In this document: piece after piece, positions 6,607 to 11,478 of the stretch
Layout of the letters: every line of letters begins with the position of its first letter
Position numbering within the stretch: position 1 is the first letter of the stretch
Assembly: GCA_015520985.1 (NCBI GenBank)
Contig: WAOY01000093.1
Span: forward strand, 1-11,478
Direction: 5' to 3'
Source of the DNA: DHVE2 group archaeon
Lineage (GTDB): Archaea > Thermoplasmatota > Thermoplasmata > Thermoplasmatales > Aciduliprofundaceae
Length of the DNA stretch: 11,478 bases
The notes under the pieces: model-generated
What the model was told of the DNA's origin: nothing
What the model saw: only the letters and a program-made list of their open reading frames with translations
Databases searched by the model: none
Position numbers and translations under genes: made by a program

Positions 6607-7392
6607 TTGCAGGGAAAAACTCTGGAGAAGACCCTTGAGGCGAAGGACGTCACCCTGCTGAGGGCCCTCATTCACCTGGCCGTGAAGGGCCTCAGGGATG
6701 AGGCCAAGGCGGACATAGTGCTCTTCGTGGGAGTCAACGGAAGGATATTTGACTCGATAATTCCCGAGATTCTGAACGCGGAAGAGTACTACCTCCTGAA
6801 CACCTTCAAGGCGAACCTGCACAAGATATGCGCACAGCTCGGGAGCAAGAACCTCAAAGTGTCCATAGAGACGTACAGCACAGGGACGCTTCTGATAAGC
6901 AAGGTTGGAGATGCCGCCTTCCTGGCGATAATGGTGACCCGTGAACTCCAGCACGAGGATCTCCGCGATCTCATTCGATCTGCGGAGAAATGGAGTACAA
7001 TAGTGAACCACATATTCCAGCTGAAGCCCCTGAGCGGCGAGGCCATAGAAGGGTATCCTGAGGACATAAAGAAGGAGTTCCACAGGCTCAGCAGACAGCT
7101 GTTTGTGGAGAGCTTCGCCTACACCAAGCAGTACAGGAAGAACCAGAAGATCCTCGATTACCTGCGCAAGGAACTTGCTGGCATCGTGGGCGTGGGGATG
7201 GTGGAGGAGGTGCTCACACTGAGCTTCAACGAGATAGGCACGGCTCCCCAGTACATGACCGACGACCTCTGGCCCATCGTGGTGGAGAAGATTTCCTCGC
7301 GGGTAAAGGAGCTCCGGGGTGAGATGCTGGCGGAGGAGTACTACAAGAAGTGGTTGAGGGATGTGGAACGCATAATAAAGAGCTTTGTGTGA
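6607..7392 (+). CDS. Roadblock/LC7-like domain protein with C-terminal helical region
   Basis: A 261-residue protein. Residues about 36-112 look like a Roadblock/LC7 fold: ADIVLFVGVNGRIFDSI (strand, turn at Asn-Gly, strand), a helix containing FKANLHKICAQLG, KVSIETYSTGTLLISKVG as paired strands, and AAFLAIMV as the closing strand. Roadblock domains regulate nucleotide-binding switch proteins and act as dimerisation platforms. No small GTPase is encoded nearby, but the KaiC-like ATPase ends two bases upstream. Residues about 115-261 are helical, and part of this (180-258) seems to resemble a segment of the next protein (127-206). The start is TTG at 6607, with aaaggtga at 6593-6600 correctly spaced before it. 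The Roadblock assignment is by strand pattern and is fairly likely; partner and role are inference. Confidence 0.75.
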   Translation: MQGKTLEKTLEAKDVTLLRALIHLAVKGLRDEAKADIVLFVGVNGRIFDSIIPEILNAEEYYLLNTFKANLHKICAQLGSKNLKVSIETYSTGTLLISKVGDAAFLAIMVTRELQHEDLRDLIRSAEKWSTIVNHIFQLKPLSGEAIEGYPEDIKKEFHRLSRQLFVESFAYTKQYRKNQKILDYLRKELAGIVGVGMVEEVLTLSFNEIGTAPQYMTDDLWPIVVEKISSRVKELRGEMLAEEYYKKWLRDVERIIKSFV

Positions 7393-7398
7393 TCAGCT

Positions 7399-8679
7399 AT
7401 GGAACTGGAGGAGAAGATAAAAAAGGTGGAAGAGTCGGTCAAGAACCGGGCCACGACCGCCATGCTCTCCGAGATGCGGAAGGACCTGGAGATGAAGATA
7501 GACTCCCTTCGTGAAGAGATAGAGAGTATCAGGAGGGAGGAAGAGGAGAGGCTCAGGGACCTGGAGATGAAGATAGACGGGATCAGGAATGAGGTTAAGG
7601 CCCTCAACCTTAAGAGGGAGAACGTGGACAAGGACCTTGACGAACTTCGCAGATACTTGATGCGCTACGAGAAACTGAGCCGGCGCGTCCGCAACATTGA
7701 GGAGATAATGGGCGTGGAGGAGGAAATAGACGTGAACAAGATCCCTCCCAGCATACTGCGCCTGGTCTACCAGTATACCCTGAACGATGCCATAGCTATG
7801 CTAAGGAAATACGTGGGCCCGAGCGAGGCCGAGCGCATCATCGTGGAGGTGCTTCAGGACGTTCGTACCAAGACCAGCGGCACAGAGCTTTTCAAGTTCA
7901 AGGACGGTAAAATTGAGGCGAGGGACGTGGAGAAAGCGATAAAGAAGCGCCTCATATCGCCGAAGCAGATCCACCTCACCTACGTGGAGATAATAAACAA
8001 GATAAAGGAGTACCTGCCGGGCTACATCCCCAAGAACTTCGCCTCGCTTCTGCGCACCAAGGGGCAGGAGTATGCCATTGAAACTTCAACGGAGAACAGG
8101 ATACGCGTGGAAATGCTGGAGCGCAATTTTGACAGGATCCGGAGCGAGATGGCGTACCAGGAGAACGTTATCCGCGAGGATATATCTGAGATGAAGAGGA
8201 TGCTGGAGATGGACATGCAGGATATGCGAAGAAATTTCGAGGAGAGGTTCAGGGGGATTGAGAACGCCATAGACGCCATCGGGGAGGAGATAAGGAAGAT
8301 ATACGATCTTTTCGACAGGCTCTCCCCGTACCTGGACGTGGTGCGCCGTAGGACTTACGCCGAGGTGGAGGATGCTATACCCGCTGAGGGTGTGAGGAGG
8401 GACGAACTGAATTATCCCTCCAGGATTCTGGAGGATTTCCTCAACGACGGAATAAATTCCGGTCGCGTTATAGTCGTGGATGATGTCGTCTACTCCGTCC
8501 CCAAGGTTAAGGATCGCATACTCGATATCATAGGGGACGGCTCCGCCAGTTACTCCACCATAAGGAAGGAGACTGGATACCCCAAAGAACTGCTCGTCAC
8601 GGTACTGGAATGGATGAAGGAAGAAGGTCTGGTTGAGGAGAAGAAGTACGGAAAGGGAAAGAAGTATAAAAGGAGGTGA
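7399..8679 (+). CDS. Coiled-coil protein with helical mid-domain and C-terminal winged helix
   Basis: A 426-residue protein I do not recognise as a named family. Its order is: N-terminal coiled coil, residues about 1-108, with heptad-like Leu/Ile and Glu/Lys/Arg pairs and the repeated phrase DLEMKID at 29-35 and 54-60; a helical domain, about 115-225, containing LRKYVGPSEAERIIVEVL; a second coiled coil, about 232-308; then a probable winged helix, about 368-426, with YSTIRKETGYPKELLVTVL as the turn and recognition helix and a Lys/Arg-rich tail. There are no cysteines and no membrane segment. The domain order suggests an elongated dimeric scaffold carrying a DNA-binding or protein-binding tip. 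It starts six bases after the Roadblock gene with only a weak ribosome site. Its own stop lies within the ribosome-binding site of the next gene. Confidence 0.85.
   Translation: MELEEKIKKVEESVKNRATTAMLSEMRKDLEMKIDSLREEIESIRREEEERLRDLEMKIDGIRNEVKALNLKRENVDKDLDELRRYLMRYEKLSRRVRNIEEIMGVEEEIDVNKIPPSILRLVYQYTLNDAIAMLRKYVGPSEAERIIVEVLQDVRTKTSGTELFKFKDGKIEARDVEKAIKKRLISPKQIHLTYVEIINKIKEYLPGYIPKNFASLLRTKGQEYAIETSTENRIRVEMLERNFDRIRSEMAYQENVIREDISEMKRMLEMDMQDMRRNFEERFRGIENAIDAIGEEIRKIYDLFDRLSPYLDVVRRRTYAEVEDAIPAEGVRRDELNYPSRILEDFLNDGINSGRVIVVDDVVYSVPKVKDRILDIIGDGSASYSTIRKETGYPKELLVTVLEWMKEEGLVEEKKYGKGKKYKRR
8671..8679 (+). promoter_or_regulatory. Strong Shine-Dalgarno site overlapping the upstream stop codon
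   Basis: aggaggtga contains the stop codon of the coiled-coil gene and lies five bases before the GTG at 8685. It therefore selects 8685 over the in-frame GTG at 8676, which lies inside the site. Translation of the first paralogue is thus probably coupled to termination of the coiled-coil gene. Confidence 0.7.
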
Positions 8680-8684
8680 AAAAA

Positions 8685-9314
8685 GTGCTGGATATTGCCC
8701 TGGTCTCACTCATACAGGATATGAGTGAGAAGGCCGGAGTGGAAGGAACAATACAGTACTGGCTGCGCGTGGGAGAGAACCTTGCGAAGAGGATGGGAAA
8801 GGAGGCGTACATGGGCTGGCCCTCCTTCAACGTTGCACTGCGAGAGGGTAGGACCGCTTTCTCCATTGAGGGCAACGTGGTCGCTTTGACTGATCTTGCC
8901 ATAACAGACGTCGATGGGGACGTGGTCGGGTACATATATGCCTTGGAGAAGTGTGTCTTCGAGCCCACCATATTGAGGGTGAGGTACAGCGTGGGCCAGC
9001 TTCCAAAGGCGGACAAGCAGATCGCGGATGAGTACAACATGACCTACAAGGACATCGCCGTGTGCAACTTCTGTATAATACACGTGAAGTTCAGGGAGGA
9101 AGTTGCGAGGAACATAACCATCGCCGGGCAGCCCCTAGAGGCCCTGCACCTCGCAGATAGGGGATTCACCGGTGACACGAAGATAGACGAGGAGAACCTG
9201 AACAAGATAGGCATAAACAAGGAGTACGTGCGCAGCCTTTTGAGGAACTACGCATGCGTGTTCGCACTCGTGATGAAGGGTGCCCGCCTTAAGGGGGAGG
9301 TGAGTGAAGAATGA
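8685..9314 (+). CDS. First of two tandem paralogues of unknown fold, with Cys-x2-Cys-x2-His motif
   Basis: A 209-residue cytosolic protein. Residues 1-57 are helical (DIALVSLIQDMSEKAG, then LAKRMGKEAYMGWPSFNVAL). A mixed region runs from 60 to about 150, and a C-terminal part ends in LLRNYACVFALVMKG. The next gene product shares the same framework: DIA, Lys-x-Gly-x2-Gly, LA-x2-M, W-x-SF, an Arg after the central strand, and LRN-x-A near the end. Only this copy has CNFCIIH (Cys127, Cys130, His133), together with Cys90 and Cys191. A metal, heme or redox site is possible. The layout (helical half, then a Cys region) is loosely reminiscent of V4R or heme-NO-binding sensors, but I cannot assign either. 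The GTG start at 8685 is fixed by aggaggtga. Confidence 0.8.
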   Translation: MLDIALVSLIQDMSEKAGVEGTIQYWLRVGENLAKRMGKEAYMGWPSFNVALREGRTAFSIEGNVVALTDLAITDVDGDVVGYIYALEKCVFEPTILRVRYSVGQLPKADKQIADEYNMTYKDIAVCNFCIIHVKFREEVARNITIAGQPLEALHLADRGFTGDTKIDEENLNKIGINKEYVRSLLRNYACVFALVMKGARLKGEVSEE

Positions 9315-9931
9315 AACAGATATCCGGAAACGAGTCCATACTGGATAACCCCATGGTGGACATCGCCACGTACCTGTTCCTGGAGGACATCGCTGACAAG
9401 CAGGGCGCGGCGGGGATGAACAACTACCTGATGAGCCTCGCCTACTCCCTCGCCCGGAGTATGCCCGAGGAGGAGTACACGGACTGGGACAGCTTCGTGG
9501 ACGCGATAGTTAAGGGCGAGTCCATCCTGTCCGCATTCGAGAAGGTGAACTCCATATCAAAGTACTGCATGGTCACCGTGGAGAGCCCATTTCTGCGTGG
9601 ATGGAAGGAGTACACCAAGAGGATCGGCGAGTTTCCCAGGATACACAAGGAGGTTGCCGAGTACTACAATTCCCGCATAACCCCAACGGCGATTGAGACG
9701 GGTGATATAATAATCCAGACGTATCGCAAAGCCGCCGCGGAAAAGATAACCGTGGACGGGAAGAAGGTCAAGGTTGCCCACATAGCCACGGTGTCCCCGG
9801 ACGGCTCCAAGAAGATCGCTCCGGATGAGTGGCTCCCCATCCTGCTCGAGAAGGCACAGATATCCAAGACCCAGCTGAACATGATACTGCGGAACAACGC
9901 CGCCGTCTGGATAGTCTACCCCTCCCAGTAA
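9311..9931 (+). CDS. Second tandem paralogue of unknown fold, lacking the Cys/His motif
   Basis: A 206-residue protein homologous to the preceding gene product over nearly its full length. Shared landmarks include DIATYLFLEDIADKQG (residues 17-32), LARSMPEEEYTDWDSF (47-62) and LRNNAAVWIV near the end; identity is low by eye. Where the first copy has CNFCIIH, this one has ETGDIII. The single cysteine (Cys86, in SKYCMV) falls near Cys90 of the first. Its ATG overlaps the stop of the first copy (ATGA), with a gggggaggtga ribosome site 5-15 bases upstream, so equal co-expression and heterodimer formation are plausible. It ends the seven-gene cluster. Function is unknown. Loss of the Cys/His residues suggests a structural or regulatory partner of the first paralogue, which is inference. 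Confidence 0.8.
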   Translation: MKQISGNESILDNPMVDIATYLFLEDIADKQGAAGMNNYLMSLAYSLARSMPEEEYTDWDSFVDAIVKGESILSAFEKVNSISKYCMVTVESPFLRGWKEYTKRIGEFPRIHKEVAEYYNSRITPTAIETGDIIIQTYRKAAAEKITVDGKKVKVAHIATVSPDGSKKIAPDEWLPILLEKAQISKTQLNMILRNNAAVWIVYPSQ

Positions 9932-9953
9932 CCCTTTTTCGGGGGATTTTTTT
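9932..9953 (+). terminator. Possible weak U-tract terminator overlapping the GNAT gene start region
   Basis: After the stop of the second paralogue come ccc, five T, cggggg, then seven T ending at 9953. Archaeal transcription can end at U-tracts, but the C/G stem here is only about three base pairs. The last two T's also form part of the TTG start codon at 9952. The ggggga at 9941-9946 is equally well read as that gene's ribosome-binding site. Partial read-through into the GNAT gene is likely. Confidence 0.35.
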
Positions 9954-10476
9954 GCTTCTCCTTGCCAGGGATTCGGACCAGCAGTACTACTTGGTGGAGG
10001 AAGCAAACGAGGTGGACAAGTTCAAAATCGGTGATTTCTCCTTTTTTCACCTTTACGGAATTGTGGACTATGCCGAGACGTTCAAGGTTTGGCTTCGCAG
10101 GTTTCCCAGGCCCACGGTGATTTTCGCAGTCCGAGGAGACGTTGTGGTGTCCTTCATCTATATAGATCCCTGGGAGGAGATACCTGAGATAGTGAGCGTT
10201 CTAAGGGCCCAGGAGACTGTGGAGGCGTACAGGAAGAAGAGGATAGGGTACAAGGTGTTCCTGCTCGGCATCGCCCTCACACCCGATTACGTCATAACAA
10301 AACCCCTGACCGAGCAGTCGCGCAGGTTTTACACTCGCCTGGGATTCGAGGACATAATGAGCATTCCAATATTTCGCAATTATCACCAGATAACCGGTTA
10401 TCTGGCGTTGCCAATAGATAAAAAGAGGGAACACCTGGACACCATCGGTACCTTCTTCTCCGAGCTGTATCTCTAG
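9952..10476 (+). CDS. GNAT-like N-acetyltransferase
   Basis: A 174-residue protein with features of the GNAT fold. There is an acetyl-CoA-binding-type segment ETVEAYRKKRIGYKVFLLG (about 88-106), similar to the R/Q-x2-G-x-G/A loop plus helix but with weakened glycines, and a clear late motif SRRFYTRLGFED (123-134) as in GNAT proteins. Strands VIFAVRGDVVVSFIYID (56-72) precede them. The start is TTG at 9952 with ggggga at 9941-9946. Upstream frame extension overlaps the previous gene in another frame and gives proline-rich, non-family sequence, so it was rejected. Substrate is unknown. It lies 20 bases after the signalling cluster on the same strand and may be its last gene. An acetyltransferase here and an HDAC-family enzyme at 2717 could act on shared targets, but nothing shows this. 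Confidence 0.75.
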   Translation: MLLLARDSDQQYYLVEEANEVDKFKIGDFSFFHLYGIVDYAETFKVWLRRFPRPTVIFAVRGDVVVSFIYIDPWEEIPEIVSVLRAQETVEAYRKKRIGYKVFLLGIALTPDYVITKPLTEQSRRFYTRLGFEDIMSIPIFRNYHQITGYLALPIDKKREHLDTIGTFFSELYL

Positions 10477-11249
10477 GACTTCCACTTGGGCTTCTTCACT
10501 CCCCTGCCCTTCCTCCTGCCCAGGAGTACGAAGGGGAATAGCGCCGCAAGGGCTATGAGCACTCCAATGCCCAGGTATCCCACCCAGTCATAGTTGGGCG
10601 GGTTGCCCACGTATATGGTCCTGGAGTAGCTCTTCTCGTTGTTTTCAAACACCACACCGTTCCCGACGAGTTTAACTGTGAGGGTGTGCTCCCCGTCAGC
10701 CACGTCCGGTACCCAGTTGTAGGTTGCCTTTGCAGTTGAGTTAGCACCTATCTTTTCTATCGTTGAGTTCCCCACGTACCGGCCATCTATGTAGAAGTTC
10801 ACCGTCACGTTGTATATCGTGTAATTGGTCGGATTCTTCACCGTTGCCACTATTGTGTAGGCCTTCTTTATATCCACGTATATTCGCCTGTGGAATATCT
10901 TGGTCTTGCCCGTAGAGTTTATCGTGCCGTACGCCTTGAAGTCCAGGTATATCCTCTGCGTGGAATTGGGGGTGGTTATGTCGAACCGGAATACACCGTT
11001 GTAGCTCACCTTCTCCACCTGATTGAGCGGGGATGCGCCGCTCAGGTTCTCACCGGCCATCAGCATCACGCATCTGTAAACGTCAAAGATACCGCTTATC
11101 ATCACCCTGTACGTAATCGTGGTGTTTGTCGCTGCTATGGACGGCCCCTCTATGTGCATGCCTGCTGTGTTCTCTCCACTTGCTCCCGTGATCCCGTATG
11201 CCACGGCCAGCATCATAAATGTGATGAGAAGAACGCTCACGCGGTTCAT
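10473..11249 (-). CDS. Secreted membrane-anchored protein with CARDB-type domain
   Basis: A 258-residue surface protein. Residues 1-24 are a typical signal peptide (MNRVSVLLIT, then a hydrophobic stretch and a small-residue cleavage region). Residues about 128-215 match a CARDB-type beta-sandwich: TVKNPTNYTIYNVTVNFYID, then W-x-P, DGEHTLTVKLVG and FENNEKSYS. One transmembrane helix lies at about 223-243, followed by a basic cytoplasmic tail (GRRKGRGVKKPKWKS). Eight N-glycosylation sequons occur at Asn42, 68, 95, 111, 142, 147, 161 and 170, so the outside part is probably glycosylated. CARDB domains are cell-adhesion or scaffold modules of archaeal surface proteins. The ATG at 11249 overlaps the stop of the upstream gene (ATGA). 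Its TAG is shared in opposite orientation with the GNAT gene (CTAG at 10473-10476). Confidence 0.85.
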   Translation of the reverse strand: MNRVSVLLITFMMLAVAYGITGASGENTAGMHIEGPSIAATNTTITYRVMISGIFDVYRCVMLMAGENLSGASPLNQVEKVSYNGVFRFDITTPNSTQRIYLDFKAYGTINSTGKTKIFHRRIYVDIKKAYTIVATVKNPTNYTIYNVTVNFYIDGRYVGNSTIEKIGANSTAKATYNWVPDVADGEHTLTVKLVGNGVVFENNEKSYSRTIYVGNPPNYDWVGYLGIGVLIALAALFPFVLLGRRKGRGVKKPKWKS

Positions 11250-11478
11250 TTCCTATACCTCCCCAGGTATATGATGGCCACTGCAAGTGCGGCGCTCGCT
11301 CCCCACACCCAGTATGCGTACTCTTCGATCTTCACGCCTGAATAGTTCTGCACGTTGTCCCCCTGGATGTAGAGGGCAGTCTGGGACACCTGCGGATTTG
11401 TCAGGGGTATCTCTATGATGTGGCTTCTGTCGCTGTACGCCTCGAACACAATCGGGATGCTGGTGGAGGGTACAGCCC
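11246..11478 (-). CDS. C-terminal end of a membrane-anchored extracellular protein (5' part outside window)
   Basis: The frame is open to the window edge, showing the last 76 residues. The first part (SIPIVFEAYSDRSHIIEIPL, then TNPQVSQTALYIQGDNVQNYSG) looks like the end of an extracellular beta domain. It is followed by a single transmembrane helix (about YWVWGASAALAVAIIYLG) and a short basic tail RYRK. An internal GTG at 11449 is probably not the start, because the frame continues upstream without a stop. It is co-directional with and overlaps the CARDB gene by four bases, and has the same topology (outside domain, C-terminal anchor). The two are probably made together as surface partners. 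The family cannot be named from this fragment. Confidence 0.75.
   Translation of the reverse strand, partial: AVPSTSIPIVFEAYSDRSHIIEIPLTNPQVSQTALYIQGDNVQNYSGVKIEEYAYWVWGASAALAVAIIYLGRYRK

Noticed and set aside
8086..9083. Minus-strand frames of up to 207 codons opposite the coiled-coil and first paralogue genes
   Set aside because: The sense frames have consistent codon bias, ribosome sites and overlaps. The antisense translations lack domains and have no promoter.
9829..9951. Upstream extension of the GNAT-like frame
   Set aside because: It overlaps the end of the second paralogue in another frame and gives His/Pro/Arg-rich sequence unlike GNAT proteins. The TTG at 9952 has a ribosome site.
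1..11478. CRISPR array, tRNA or rRNA genes, insertion sequence or phage attachment site
   Set aside because: I saw no regularly spaced repeats, no cloverleaf or rRNA-like stretch, no transposase or integrase, and no change in codon use. The only gap over 100 bases is 4507-4631.

Overview
The window looks like chromosome of a thermophilic archaeon, probably euryarchaeal. It carries the B subunit of DNA topoisomerase VI and several archaeal-type conserved genes (KaiC-like ATPase, V4R domain, HVO_A0114-like DNA-binding protein). Its promoters have the archaeal TATA form, with very short or no leaders, and the genes are tightly packed with ATGA-type overlaps. Arginine is mostly AGG/AGA and isoleucine often ATA, a bias common in thermophiles. 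I cannot name the species. Thermoplasmatota outside the gyrase-using Thermoplasmatales (for example the DHVE2 clade) is only a guess.

Layout: (1) 1-1593, minus strand: topoisomerase VI subunit B, cut by the window edge. (2) 1684-4506, plus strand: a compact operon running divergently from it. It encodes an RNase H-fold protein with a RuvC-like motif, a small helical protein, a histone-deacetylase-family amidohydrolase, and a likely toxin-antitoxin pair (TumE/DUF6516-like protein plus HVO_A0114-like winged-helix protein). (3) 4507-4631: the only sizeable gap, with an 18-bp imperfect direct repeat, four CACCA/TGGTG cores and a clear TATA box. (4) 4632-9931, plus strand: seven overlapping or nearly abutting genes. 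In order they are a small beta-rich PH/CheF-like protein, a V4R sensor with a winged helix, a single-domain KaiC-like ATPase, a Roadblock/LC7-like protein, a coiled-coil protein ending in a winged helix, and two tandem divergent paralogues of unknown fold. (5) 9952-10476: a GNAT-like acetyltransferase, perhaps the tail of the same transcript. (6) 10473-11478, minus strand: two membrane-anchored secreted proteins, one with a CARDB-type domain and eight N-glycosylation sequons. The first meets the GNAT gene at a shared CTAG stop.

The seven-gene cluster is the most interesting part. It joins an ATPase switch (KaiC-like), a small-molecule sensor (V4R), a protein-interaction module (Roadblock), two winged-helix modules, a PH/CheF-like module and two possible ligand- or metal-binding paralogues. 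There is no histidine kinase, no response regulator and no small GTPase. I read it as a signal-transduction complex centred on the KaiC-like ATPase. This fits the published proposal that archaeal KaiC-like ATPases act as signalling hubs, but the specific assembly and its output are inference.
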